A stretch of DNA of 64,000 nt from Deltaproteobacteria bacterium (GCA_021824175.1 JAKALP010000007.1:124001-188000); one strand, 5' to 3'; numbered from the stretch's first letter, positions 1 to 8,080 are shown. Notes: generated from the sequence alone by a model not told the origin. Translations and numbers: made by a program.

Positions 1-390
1 AATGAACCATTGCTCAATGGCCTAAGTGCGGATTTGGCCTCCGGCGGTAAAATCGCCATCCAGGCGGCCATGCTCACCGCGCCTTCCCTGGCCGCGGCCA
101 TGGAGACAGCGGATGTCATCATCCATTGTACGTCAGTAGGCATGCACCCCAGGCAGGAGGGTTCTCTGGTTCCGGCCCACCTTTTCCGCAGCGGCCAAGT
201 GGTATTTGACATCGTTTACACCCCATTGGAAACCAGGCTGCTGGCCGATGCCCGTCACCGGGGCCTTCAAACCATTTCCGGGGCGGAGATGTTCATCAAT
301 CAGGCCGTGCTGCAATTCGAGCGGTTTACCGGAGCCCAGGCACCAGTGGAAGTCATGCGGCAAGTGGTGATGGAGAAACTAAAGAAATGA
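1..390 (+). CDS. aroE: Shikimate dehydrogenase, C-terminal part (gene enters from upstream)
   Basis: This is the 3' part of a shikimate dehydrogenase, which reduces 3-dehydroshikimate to shikimate with NADPH in aromatic amino acid synthesis. The reading frame is open from base 1, so the start lies outside the window. Visible family features are the segment DVIIHCTSVGMHP, matching the N-x-T-x-x-G-M region of the nucleotide-binding domain, then VVFDIVYTPLETRLL and the late GAEMFINQAVLQFERFTG helix that closes the active site. Its stop codon overlaps the start of the shikimate kinase gene (ATGA), indicating translational coupling. The family is clear; the N-terminal catalytic domain cannot be checked here. 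Confidence 0.93.
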   Translation, partial: NEPLLNGLSADLASGGKIAIQAAMLTAPSLAAAMETADVIIHCTSVGMHPRQEGSLVPAHLFRSGQVVFDIVYTPLETRLLADARHRGLQTISGAEMFINQAVLQFERFTGAQAPVEVMRQVVMEKLKK

Positions 391-893
391 ATATTGTGCT
401 GATCGGATACCGCGGCACCGGCAAAAGCGCCGTGGGCAAAATCGTGGCCGAGCGCCTTAAAATGAAATATATCTCCATGGATGCCCGCATTGTGGAAAAG
501 GCCGGCATGGCCATCCCCGACATTGTGACCAAGGTCGGCTGGCCGGGTTTTCGCGACCTGGAAAGCGCCGTGGCGCGGGAATTTGCGGGCCAGGACAATC
601 TGGTCATCGATACCGGCGGCGGCGTCATTGAACGGCCGGAAAACATCCCCGCTCTTAAGCCCAACGGATTCATCATCTGGCTCAAAGCCTCGCCTGAAGT
701 AATTGTCAGTCGCATCAAGGACGGCACTCAACGACCGGCCCTGACCCAGGGCAAAACCTTTACCGAAGAGGTTATCGAAGTTCTTTCCCAAAGGACCCCC
801 AAGTACCAAGACGCGGCAGAATTCGAGATCGACACCGATACACTCACCCCGGAACAGGTAGCCTATGGCGTGATCGAAGCCTGCCGCCCCTAA
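387..893 (+). CDS. aroK: Shikimate kinase
   Basis: This 168-residue cytoplasmic kinase phosphorylates shikimate with ATP to shikimate 3-phosphate, the step after AroE. The P-loop GYRGTGKS lies at residues 7-14, an Asp in SMDARI matches the family's shikimate-binding Asp, and DTGGGVIE is the conserved glycine-rich segment of the shikimate site. The lid region contains TQRPAL with the expected Arg. Length is normal for bacterial shikimate kinases. It begins inside the stop codon of the aroE-like gene, so the two form a coupled pair. No terminator of obvious strength follows. The assignment is firm; aroK versus aroL cannot be settled from sequence alone. Confidence 0.94.
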   Translation: MNIVLIGYRGTGKSAVGKIVAERLKMKYISMDARIVEKAGMAIPDIVTKVGWPGFRDLESAVAREFAGQDNLVIDTGGGVIERPENIPALKPNGFIIWLKASPEVIVSRIKDGTQRPALTQGKTFTEEVIEVLSQRTPKYQDAAEFEIDTDTLTPEQVAYGVIEACRP

Positions 894-1265
894 AAAGCTT
901 AAATTCCAATTAGCGTTTTTTGCCATTACTACCCCCGTATTTAACCCCTATTGCCTTTTGATTTGCATGCCATATAAATGAACTTTACTCGTTGAACTAA
1001 GCGGATGCTTCCTACTGCTTAACCGTTCAATTTCGTTAGGCTTCTAAAACCAACGCCATCTGTGACCAGCAGCTCGGACCCCAGCACGACACCAACGCTT
1101 CCGAAGGTGCAGGTTATTTATTCTTCTGTGTCCCGCCAAAAAGTTGATCATCAATTGTCCCGTGATGGAGCAGGCAAGCGGCGTGTTCCATAACGAGATG
1201 AGGAAAAACCATCATCTCAGTCTGATATCCGGCTCGGATATGGACGCAACAGAAAGGGGATTGCC
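894..1265. other. Intergenic region between aroK and the PilZ gene
   Basis: No convincing gene, RNA or strong terminator was seen in these 372 bases. The first 170 bases are AT-richer than the flanks and could hold a promoter for the downstream PilZ gene, but no clear -35/-10 pair stands out. Short open frames on either strand lack a ribosome-binding site and protein-like composition. Confidence 0.5.
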
Positions 1266-1784
1266 ATGCTACAACAAGCCAGCCAGCGAGCCTATCCAAG
1301 AATAATTTTCAAAGCTCCTATCCAGTGCGGGGTGGTCAATGGTGAAAGCAACTCTCAATTCCACAACGCCCGCACCCTTAATTACAGCGCCGGCGGTTTC
1401 TGCTACGAAACCGACCAACAGCTCATGCCTGAAGCCGAGGTGTGCATTGTCATGGACAACTACACTCCCGGACAAACCGGCCCAGAATGCTACCGCTCCT
1501 ATTTGACCCGCGTGTGTTGGATTCAACCATTATCTTCCCGCCGCAAGGAGCGGTTCGCGGCCGGTGCGCAAATTATTGCCCGCAGCCATGAAGTTCTCGA
1601 TGTGCAGTCACAAAAAGCGCGGCACAATTGCGATCTTTGCAGCGCGCTGACTTCTACCGTCTTACTTCATTCTACCGAAGCCAATGCACTGCTTTGCGAA
1701 CAGTGCTTTAAGCATTTTCAATCCCTGCCCAAGGGCAAGATCAGAGAATGCCTTGAACGCTTTTTGATGGGCAATGTGGTTTAG
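1266..1784 (+). CDS. PilZ-like domain protein with C-terminal paired-CxxC motif
   Basis: A 172-residue protein. The N-terminal part starts with RAYPRIIFKAPI and continues to NYSAGGFCYET at about residues 39-49. This resembles the R-x(3)-R and (D/N)-x-S-x-x-G signature of PilZ domains, which bind cyclic di-GMP. The C-terminal 50 residues contain CDLC and CEQC spaced by about 17 residues, suggesting a small zinc-binding knuckle. The ATG is preceded by GGGGATTGCC. It stands directly upstream of the ketoacyl synthase/ACP/phaC genes, so a signalling role in storage is possible but only inferred. The PilZ assignment is moderately sure because only one Arg of the classic RxxxR is clearly placed. Confidence 0.65.
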   Translation: MLQQASQRAYPRIIFKAPIQCGVVNGESNSQFHNARTLNYSAGGFCYETDQQLMPEAEVCIVMDNYTPGQTGPECYRSYLTRVCWIQPLSSRRKERFAAGAQIIARSHEVLDVQSQKARHNCDLCSALTSTVLLHSTEANALLCEQCFKHFQSLPKGKIRECLERFLMGNVV

Positions 1785-1825
1785 AAAAGTGATCACAGTC
1801 TTCCTTAACCATCGCGAGGCAGAAC

Positions 1826-2803
1826 ATGCCCAACGCCGTTATCCATTCTACTGGCAGTTTTCTTCCCGATCACACCATCCACAATGAGGATCTGAACCAA
1901 TATCCCGCCACATCCAAGCTACTCATAAGTCAAAAAACAGGCGTGTTTTGCCGGCATCATGCAGATCAAGACCAATGTACTTCGGACTTAGCTTTTCAAG
2001 CAGCCAAACGCTGCCTGGGCCGGGTAGAGTTTCCGGCCGAAAAACTCGACGCCATCATCTTATCCACCTCTTCGCCCGACCGCATCCAACCGGCCACTGC
2101 CACTCGTCTGCAGTATTTGTTGGGGGCGGTCAAGGCCTATGCTTTTGATATCAATTCGGTTTGCTCGGGCAGTACTTACGGCATCGCGGTAGCGCATGCC
2201 ATGATCCGTTCCGGCTTGTGCGCCAACCTGCTTTTCGTAGCGGCCGAGGCCTACTCCAAGATTCTCAACCCTAATGATTTCTCCACTTTTCCCTTCTTCG
2301 GGGACGGGGCCGGCGCCATTCTCTTCACGGCCGAAGAGAATCAGGAGGGCGTGATGAATTCCGTGCTGGGAACCGATGGCGGCGGCAATGACACCATTTG
2401 CGTGCCTGGCGGCGGCACCATGTTGCCCTATGACCGCATCTCCGACGCCAAGTCGATTTACTTCCGAATGAAGGGCCGAGATGTGTTCAGCTTCGCCACG
2501 TCCAAAGGCGCGGAAGCCATTCAAAACCTGCTAACGCAAGCCGACATTACCGCTGAAAAGGTCAGGTGCTTCATCTGTCATCAAGCCAACGTCCACATCA
2601 TCTTAACCATCGCTGAACTCTTAAACATCAGCGAAGAGAAATTCTACATCAATCTATTTCGTTATGGGAATACAGCCAGCGCCTCCGTGCTCATTGCCCT
2701 GGATGAAGCCCTCAACAACGGCACCATTGCCAACGGCGACCTGGTGGTCACGGCAGCCTTTGGCGGCGGGCTGTCATGGGGGGCCAATCTGATCCGCATT
2801 TGA
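1826..2803 (+). CDS. 3-oxoacyl-ACP synthase III (FabH-like) family protein
   Basis: A 325-residue thiolase-fold condensing enzyme. The Cys-His-Asn triad is visible: C113 in DINSVCSGS, H252 in CHQANVHI and N282 in RYGNTASAS. FabH enzymes condense an acyl-CoA with malonyl-ACP to start fatty acid synthesis; relatives make 3-hydroxy-3-methylglutaryl-CoA or secondary-metabolite starters. Length equals the FabH norm. A separate acyl carrier protein gene follows 28 bases later, and phaC follows that, so this pair may supply or exchange acyl chains for polymer synthesis rather than being the housekeeping FabH, which usually sits in a fab cluster. That role is inference; the fold and catalytic residues are seen. 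Confidence 0.85.
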   Translation: MPNAVIHSTGSFLPDHTIHNEDLNQYPATSKLLISQKTGVFCRHHADQDQCTSDLAFQAAKRCLGRVEFPAEKLDAIILSTSSPDRIQPATATRLQYLLGAVKAYAFDINSVCSGSTYGIAVAHAMIRSGLCANLLFVAAEAYSKILNPNDFSTFPFFGDGAGAILFTAEENQEGVMNSVLGTDGGGNDTICVPGGGTMLPYDRISDAKSIYFRMKGRDVFSFATSKGAEAIQNLLTQADITAEKVRCFICHQANVHIILTIAELLNISEEKFYINLFRYGNTASASVLIALDEALNNGTIANGDLVVTAAFGGGLSWGANLIRI

Positions 2804-2831
2804 AGAAAATCCCTCAAGAAGGAGAAATATC

Positions 2832-3107
2832 ATGGAGATGATGACCGAAACCATCATTGAAAGCATTATTGAAGGATTGCGAGAGATTTTCCCAGATGCC
2901 GTTCAAATGGAGATTTCCGCCGATACAACGCTCGGTCAAATGCCGGAATGGGACTCCATGGCCGCGGTCAATCTGCAAACCTATCTGTTGCAACAATTTG
3001 ATGTGGAGGTACCGCTGGAATTGCTTTCCGACGAGACCACGTTGATCGAAATCATAACTTTCCTTAAAAGCCCCGTCAGCAGCCAAATGGGGGCGGCCGC
3101 CCATTAG
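2832..3107 (+). CDS. Acyl carrier protein
   Basis: A 91-residue acyl carrier protein. The phosphopantetheine attachment serine lies in EWDSMAAVNL, the usual D-S-M/L motif, at about residue 42, and the helical pattern before and after matches ACPs. A good ribosome-binding site (AAGGAG) lies 7 bases before the ATG. It is placed between the FabH-like gene and phaC, consistent with a dedicated carrier for the condensing enzyme. The tail is slightly longer than in housekeeping AcpP and ends in a small-residue stretch. It lacks the DSLDTVEL context of AcpP, which supports a specialised rather than primary ACP. Confidence 0.88.
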   Translation: MEMMTETIIESIIEGLREIFPDAVQMEISADTTLGQMPEWDSMAAVNLQTYLLQQFDVEVPLELLSDETTLIEIITFLKSPVSSQMGAAAH

Positions 3108-3148
3108 ATTCTCATCAACTTTTTCGCCAGGCCGAGAAACAGAAAACG

Positions 3149-4792
3149 GTGGATCATTTAGCCATTAATGAAGCCTTCCGTGACTTAAATGCCGCCTGGA
3201 TGCATGACCCGTCCGCATGGGCGCAATACTGCCACGCCTTCAACATAGCTATGCAAGCAACCGTCGAGGAAGTGGCCGAACGGTTGCAGCAAAAGGCCCG
3301 CCAAGCGCTGGCCGATAATAAAGGAATAGAAGACCAAAGTATTATGGTCTGGATCAACAACATAGCGTGGTCTTCCCAACATTATCACCAGGTGGCCAGT
3401 CAATGGTTGACCGATTATGTGTTGCGGGCGCCGGGCATGGAAAGCGATGCGCGCCGCCGCGCCCTCTTCTGGATGCACCAAATACTAGAAATGCTTGCGC
3501 CGGCCAACTTCTTCTGGACCAACCCTAAGGCCGTGCGTCATTTTCTCAACAGTAAGAGCAAAAGCCTGCAGCAAGGCCTTTGCCAATGGCTCAAAGACAT
3601 ACACCGTTCGGACCGTCTACCGCAAATGACCGATCCCACTGCGTTTAAAGTAGGCGAAAATCTGGCCATGACACCGGGTCAGGTAGTCTACCGCAACCTG
3701 CTGATGGAAGTAATTCAATATGCCCCCCAAACCCCTTCCACATGGCAGGTCCCCATGGTCCTGATCCAACCCTGGATCAACAAATACTACATTTTCGACC
3801 TGACCCCTCAAAACAGCCTGGTACGCTATCTGGTTCAGCAAGGCTTTACAGTGTTTGTCACCAGCTGGAAAAACCCCACCAAAGAAATGGCCCATTGTAG
3901 CTTTGAAGACTACATGCTGCATGGTGCCTTGCAGGCCATAGTAGTAGCGCGCCAGATATGCCAAATCCCGCGGGTGCATGCCGCTGGCTATTGCATCGGC
4001 GGCACCCTGCTGGCCTGCCTGTCAGGCTATCTGGCCCATGAGCCTGAGCGCCATCCCATCGCGGACGCAACCTTGTTTGCCACCTTGATAGATTTTACCG
4101 ATTCAGGTGACCTGAAGGCGTTTGTCAATCATACCTCGCTAAAGACTGTTGAACAAATGGTGGCGGCCGAAGGGGTGCTCAAAAGTCAACACCTTTCCTT
4201 GGCATTCCGGATGCTCAATCCCGGGGATTTGATTTGGCGCCGCATGGTGACCAATTACTTCTACGGTGAATCCCCGGCGCGCTCCGACATGCTCTTCTGG
4301 AACAGCGACGGCACTAATATGGCGGGCGCCATGTGCTTGTTTTATCTGAAGTCGTTTTATCTGGAGAATCGGTTATCCCAACCGAATCAGCTGATTCTTG
4401 GCCGCCGCCCCATCGATTTGAAACAGGTGCGCCTGCCAATTTATGCGGTGGGTGCGCTTAAGGATCATATCTGCCCCTGGCCGGCCACTTTCCAGGCCTG
4501 CCGCTTAACCTCCGGACCCGTTCGCTATGCGCTGGCCAATGAAGGCCATATCACGGGCATCGTTAATCCGCCGTCACCCTGGTCAAAGAAGAAATATTGG
4601 GCCGGGGCCGCCAGCCGGCGGCGCAACCCGCAGCGCTGGTTGCAGGACCGCGCTCCAGCCGCTGGCTCCTGGTGGCCGGACTGGATCAGCTGGCTGAGCC
4701 CCCGCAGTGGCCGCAAAAGTACCCCGCCGCCCATGGGCTCTGATAAATATCCACCACTCGGACCAGCGCCGGGAATCTATGTGCATGAATGA
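3149..4792 (+). CDS. phaC: Poly(3-hydroxyalkanoate) synthase, class I-like
   Basis: A 547-residue PHA polymerase, which joins (R)-3-hydroxyacyl-CoA units into polyester at the granule surface. The catalytic Cys282 lies in the lipase-like box GYCIGG. The catalytic Asp follows in GALKDHICPW and the catalytic His in NEGHITGIVNPP. The C-terminal SWWPDW and PAPGIYVHE blocks are typical of class I enzymes. The chosen start is GTG at 3149 with only a weak upstream purine stretch; the next in-frame starts would remove helical N-terminal sequence. It follows the ACP gene by 41 bases and is convergent with phaR. Length fits class I and II synthases (about 560-590). Assignment is firm; substrate class is inferred. 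Confidence 0.93.
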   Translation: MDHLAINEAFRDLNAAWMHDPSAWAQYCHAFNIAMQATVEEVAERLQQKARQALADNKGIEDQSIMVWINNIAWSSQHYHQVASQWLTDYVLRAPGMESDARRRALFWMHQILEMLAPANFFWTNPKAVRHFLNSKSKSLQQGLCQWLKDIHRSDRLPQMTDPTAFKVGENLAMTPGQVVYRNLLMEVIQYAPQTPSTWQVPMVLIQPWINKYYIFDLTPQNSLVRYLVQQGFTVFVTSWKNPTKEMAHCSFEDYMLHGALQAIVVARQICQIPRVHAAGYCIGGTLLACLSGYLAHEPERHPIADATLFATLIDFTDSGDLKAFVNHTSLKTVEQMVAAEGVLKSQHLSLAFRMLNPGDLIWRRMVTNYFYGESPARSDMLFWNSDGTNMAGAMCLFYLKSFYLENRLSQPNQLILGRRPIDLKQVRLPIYAVGALKDHICPWPATFQACRLTSGPVRYALANEGHITGIVNPPSPWSKKKYWAGAASRRRNPQRWLQDRAPAAGSWWPDWISWLSPRSGRKSTPPPMGSDKYPPLGPAPGIYVHE

Positions 4793-4816
4793 AGGCAAGA
4801 GCAACTTGCCCCCCCC

Positions 4817-5281
4817 TCATTCCTTCTCTTTATCCTCCTTCTTCCGGTCGCCAAAAGAAGTAAAAAAAGATTGAAATGGATTGGTCTCGGTAAAGCTCTT
4901 CTGGGCCATCTTGGACATATTCATGCCCATTTCCAGCCACTGTTTAAACTGGCTGTCCATGGCCTGTTTATGAGAAACGAAATTTTGAAAGGTCTGGTGG
5001 AAGTACTTATCGAAAAACTCACCCAGCAGATTATCGCCGTATTGGATGATCAAATGCAGCAAAGGCACCGGCAGCAACGCATTTTTCTTCTTGGCTTGTT
5101 CCAGAACAATTTGCGTCAAAATAAAAGCCGTGACATCCTCTTTGGTATTGGCGTCTTCAATGCGGACCTGGCGCCCGCCGCGGATATAGTCGGCCACCTG
5201 GCTCAAGGTGATATAGGCGCTCTTTTCAGGGTCGTATATGCGGCGATTCGCATATTTTTTCAAAATCAAGGGATCGGCCAT
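4817..5281 (-). CDS. phaR: PHA synthesis regulator PhaR
   Basis: A 154-residue regulator. The N-terminal domain LILKKYANRRIYDPEKSAYI matches the PHB/PHA accumulation regulator DNA-binding domain, and the following 60 residues match the PhaR accessory domain. In known systems PhaR represses phasin and its own gene and is released by binding to nascent polymer granules. The C-terminus is highly charged (KKEDKEKE). The gene is convergent with phaC and divergent from two phasin genes, which are the expected targets. The 280-base region between carries two identical 12-mers (5309-5320 and 5429-5440) that are candidate operators. The ATG is preceded by GAGGAGTAAAA on the minus strand, a good ribosome-binding site. 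Confidence 0.93.
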   Translation of the reverse strand: MADPLILKKYANRRIYDPEKSAYITLSQVADYIRGGRQVRIEDANTKEDVTAFILTQIVLEQAKKKNALLPVPLLHLIIQYGDNLLGEFFDKYFHQTFQNFVSHKQAMDSQFKQWLEMGMNMSKMAQKSFTETNPFQSFFTSFGDRKKEDKEKE

Positions 5282-5308
5282 TTTTACTCCTCAAAGCAAA
5301 TGGGTTTA

Positions 5309-5320
5309 TGCGATGCATCA
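5309..5320. promoter_or_regulatory. Candidate PhaR operator, copy 1
   Basis: The 12-mer TGCGATGCATCA, with a palindromic core GATGCATC, lies 27 bases upstream of the phaR start codon. An identical copy lies exactly 120 bases away next to the phasin promoter. Known PhaR sites are TGC/GCA-rich, so a role as operator for autorepression is plausible. The repeat is seen; the binding is inferred. Confidence 0.5.
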
Positions 5321-5367
5321 ATCCACGCCATGCCCACCGATTAGTTATCATTTTATATAAAATATTG

Positions 5368-5373
5368 ATTATA
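5368..5373 (-). promoter_or_regulatory. Candidate -10 box of the phaR promoter
   Basis: The minus strand reads TATAAT here, inside a strongly AT-rich stretch, about 87 bases upstream of phaR. No good -35 box is present at the usual distance, so activity depends on the AT-rich context or on another element. It is a weak call. Confidence 0.3.
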
Positions 5374-5428
5374 CTCTATCAATAATAATTAATAAGGCCA
5401 CACGCTCAACAAATTACAATATTTTTTG

Positions 5429-5440
5429 TGCGATGCATCA
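5429..5440. promoter_or_regulatory. Candidate PhaR operator, copy 2
   Basis: This second identical TGCGATGCATCA ends 9 bases before a TTGACA -35 box of the phasin promoter. Two identical 12-base copies in one 280-base divergent region are very unlikely by chance, and both face genes that PhaR controls in other bacteria. Confidence 0.5.
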
Positions 5441-5449
5441 TTTTTTATG

Positions 5450-5477
5450 TTGACAATACCGCGATATATATTATTTT
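5450..5477 (+). promoter_or_regulatory. Candidate sigma-70 promoter of the phasin genes
   Basis: A perfect -35 TTGACA (5450-5455) is followed after 16 bases by TATTTT (5472-5477). This lies about 85 bases upstream of the first phasin start. The preceding candidate operator at 5429-5440 would overlap the upstream face of RNA polymerase here. Confidence 0.45.
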
Positions 5478-5561
5478 AGGGCACAGACGACTTGAAAATC
5501 TATTGCTGCACCGCCAAAATAACCTATATGACAATATAATGAATGAAGGAGGGATTTACGC

Positions 5562-5870
5562 ATGGAACCCATTCAAATGACCAAGAAGGTCATCGATTTC
5601 CAGAAAATGTCCTTTGACCACTGGTACAACGCCATGTCCATGATACAGGATCAGGCGGGATCCACCATGGACTTGGTGCTCAACCAGGCCACTTGGATTC
5701 CTGAGGATGGACGCAACACCCTTCGCAACTGGGTCAATGTCTGCCAACAAGAGCGCGGCCGCTTCAAGACCTATGTGGATAAGGGTTTTACCGCCCTCGA
5801 AAAAGCGGTTGCGGATGTAGCCAAACCAGCCGAAAAGGCTAAAAAAACCACCAGCCCCAGCCAGGGCTAA
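5562..5870 (+). CDS. Phasin-like granule protein 1
   Basis: A 102-residue helical protein with no signal peptide, likely a small phasin coating PHA granules. It shares with the next gene the block x-TW-(I/L)-P-x-x-x-R-x(4)-x-WV followed by R-x-x-FK-x-YVD, so the two are tandem paralogues. The C-terminus is lysine- and alanine-rich (EKAKKTTSPSQG). The ATG follows GAAGGAGGG at ideal spacing. It is first in a phasin operon directly divergent from phaR, the classic arrangement of PhaR-repressed phasins. Sequence resemblance to named phasin families is weak, so the call rests mainly on context and composition. Confidence 0.72.
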   Translation: MEPIQMTKKVIDFQKMSFDHWYNAMSMIQDQAGSTMDLVLNQATWIPEDGRNTLRNWVNVCQQERGRFKTYVDKGFTALEKAVADVAKPAEKAKKTTSPSQG

Positions 5871-5888
5871 CCCAAAAAGGAGGCAAAA

Positions 5889-6146
5889 ATGGACCAAAGA
5901 CAAATCGCCAAACAGATGATCGAATTTGGCCAGGCGGCATTTAACAGTGCTTTTGATGCCAATACGATGTTCCAGGACCAGATTGAGCGTGTCACCAGCA
6001 CCATGTTGGATCAGTCCACCTGGCTGCCCTCGGAAAGCCGCAAAGCCATTGATAGCTGGGTGTCCACCTACCGGACCAGTCGCAGCAACTTTAAAAAATA
6101 TGTCGATGATAGCTACAAACAGGCCCAGGAATTTTTCGCCGGATAG
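5889..6146 (+). CDS. Phasin-like granule protein 2
   Basis: An 85-residue paralogue of the preceding protein, with matching STWLPSESR and KKYVDDSY segments but without its lysine-rich tail. The amphipathic, Gln- and Phe-containing helical pattern fits a phasin that binds the polymer surface. It follows the first phasin by 18 bases with AAAAAGGAGG before the ATG, so the pair is surely co-transcribed. Tandem duplication with tail loss or gain probably produced the pair. A function in granule size control is inferred from location between phaR and a second PhaC-like gene. Confidence 0.72.
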   Translation: MDQRQIAKQMIEFGQAAFNSAFDANTMFQDQIERVTSTMLDQSTWLPSESRKAIDSWVSTYRTSRSNFKKYVDDSYKQAQEFFAG

Positions 6147-6286
6147 CGGAACTGGATTGACGACAGGCGAAGCGACGCGCTGAAGAGATGTCGAAGCTTT
6201 GCGCGATGGCGCTCCTCAGGCGTCGCCTATTTCGCTGAGTGCGATCCCCTTCCGGGGCCCTCTTCCACAAAAAAGGATCGACGCCA

Positions 6287-8032
6287 ATGACCGCATTGCA
6301 GCAACCAGGGGCGTGGATAAACGCAGCCGCTGCAGTGGAGATGTTCGGAGCATTTCAGACAGCGACAGCCGCCTTGGTCCGGTATTCCAACGCGTTTACC
6401 ATTCCCTTCATCATAGCGACCAATTATTTCAACCAGGTTGAAAATCAAAGGTTTTGGGCGCGCACGCCCGAAGAAAATCTCATGGCCTACCTGAAACTGG
6501 GCACCATGAATATGGAGTTGGCCAGGCGCGCGTTCAAAGGCGATTTGCAGGCCATGGATCAAATTCTATCCATGGAACTGCGAAATTTTCTTTCGGCTTT
6601 AACCGACGGCCAGTCCGGAGCATGGTCCGAATTCACGTTGCGCATGCGCCGCCTGTCCGATCTGGTAGCCTACGCCTATCCGGCCGCCATCGAGGCCATC
6701 CAGAACGACTTCGGCTTCCATTTTGAACGCCAGCCCGCATCGAGTCTGATCGATGAGACCGACCGATTTTATCTCTATCAAGTCCTGCCCTCCGAGGCCA
6801 AAATTCAGGCCCGGGACAACGGCAAGCCTATTTTGATGATCCCGCCCTTTGTTCTGGGCGCCAACATCCTGGCCTTTTTGCCCACGGAAAAACGCAGCTA
6901 TGCCCATGCCTTTGCCAATCAAGGGTTCCCTACCTTCATTCGCATCGCCAAAAATATTCAGCATTCCGAGGCCGTGCAGCTCATGACACCGGAAGATGAC
7001 GCGCGAGACACGCGGCGGTTCTGCGAAGTCATCAAAAAACGCCACGGCCTGCCGGTGACCCTCAACGGCTATTGCCAGGGGGGGTACACCGCCTTGTGCA
7101 ATTTGCTCAGCGGCGAGCTGGATGATCTGGTGGATGCTTTTATCACCTGTGTGGCGCCCATGGACGGCTCCCGTGGTAAGGGGTTAGCCAATTTCCTGAA
7201 GCAACTGCCCGATGTCTTCAATGACCTGGCCTATGGTACCAAGACGCTGCCCAACGGCAATAAAGTGGCGGACGGCACCTTGATGGGCTGGGTCTACAAA
7301 CTCAAAAGCATTGAAACTGAAACCCCTTTGCTGTCCATGTGGCGCGACATGATGCTGTTGTCCAAAACCAATGGCAGCCCCACTGACATCAACAAAACCG
7401 CCGCAGCGCTGAACTACTGGCTGATCCGCGAGCGCAACGATCTCTCCCTGAATATGACCCGCGTGAGCTTCCAGTCGTTCAATATCCCCATCCGGGATGA
7501 CGGCACCCTGCCGGTCCAACTCTTTGGCAATCCCCTGAACCTCAAACGGTTGCAGGAGAAAAAGATCCCCTGGCTGATCTGCTACGGCAAACAGGACGAT
7601 CTGGTCGAACCCCCTGCCGCACTGGCGCCCACGGATTTTGTACCGGCCGAAGTGACCGCATACCCCAAAGGGCATGTGGCCATCGCCACATCCTGGTCCC
7701 ATCCCGAATCGGCATATGCTCTTCACATGAGGTATGCGGATGAAAACACGCGGGGGCCTGTACGTTTCCAACTCGATTTGCAGGAAGCCATCGATCAGGC
7801 CCGCAGGCCCAAAGCACCGCAGGCCGATACCCAGGCCAGCAATGAACAAGCGGCACAGCCCGTTTCGGCATCGCGCCCAGAAGAGATTGGCGAACCTAAT
7901 TTAGAACCCGCCGTGCATCTGGTTAAAAAAGACAAAAAAGCGAAACCCAAAAAGACACCCAAGGCGCCCGCCCAAAATCTTCCCGAACGCTCTGGCAAGC
8001 CCAAACAGAATAACATTGTAACGCCAAAGTAA
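6287..8032 (+). CDS. PHA synthase-like alpha/beta hydrolase with lysine-rich C-terminal tail
   Basis: A 581-residue protein of the PhaC superfamily. Cys263 sits in the box GYCQGG, with a later CYGKQDDLVEP (Asp) and YPKGHVAI (His) completing the Cys-Asp-His triad. It differs from the class I phaC upstream and lacks the SWWPDW block. Residues about 500-581 form a low-complexity tail rich in Lys, Ala, Pro and Gln (KKDKKAKPKKTPKAPAQ), like the nucleoid-binding tails of some granule proteins. The ATG at 6287 follows AAAAAGGATCG; upstream in-frame codons are poorly supported. A terminator lies 15 bases after the stop. It could be a second synthase or a granule-bound acyl transferase or hydrolase. 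Confidence 0.75.
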   Translation: MTALQQPGAWINAAAAVEMFGAFQTATAALVRYSNAFTIPFIIATNYFNQVENQRFWARTPEENLMAYLKLGTMNMELARRAFKGDLQAMDQILSMELRNFLSALTDGQSGAWSEFTLRMRRLSDLVAYAYPAAIEAIQNDFGFHFERQPASSLIDETDRFYLYQVLPSEAKIQARDNGKPILMIPPFVLGANILAFLPTEKRSYAHAFANQGFPTFIRIAKNIQHSEAVQLMTPEDDARDTRRFCEVIKKRHGLPVTLNGYCQGGYTALCNLLSGELDDLVDAFITCVAPMDGSRGKGLANFLKQLPDVFNDLAYGTKTLPNGNKVADGTLMGWVYKLKSIETETPLLSMWRDMMLLSKTNGSPTDINKTAAALNYWLIRERNDLSLNMTRVSFQSFNIPIRDDGTLPVQLFGNPLNLKRLQEKKIPWLICYGKQDDLVEPPAALAPTDFVPAEVTAYPKGHVAIATSWSHPESAYALHMRYADENTRGPVRFQLDLQEAIDQARRPKAPQADTQASNEQAAQPVSASRPEEIGEPNLEPAVHLVKKDKKAKPKKTPKAPAQNLPERSGKPKQNNIVTPK

Positions 8033-8047
8033 TTCCGACAACCATTG

Positions 8048-8080
8048 CCGGCCCTCTTCAAAAAGGGCCGGATCTTTTTC
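8048..8080 (+). terminator. Rho-independent terminator after the phasin/PhaC-like operon
   Basis: A perfect 8-bp stem CCGGCCCT / AGGGCCGG (8048-8055 and 8064-8071) encloses an 8-base loop and is followed by ATCTTTTTC. It lies 15 bases after the PhaC-like stop and 33 bases before the SDR start, so the SDR gene may depend on read-through or on a promoter inside this short gap. Confidence 0.8.
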
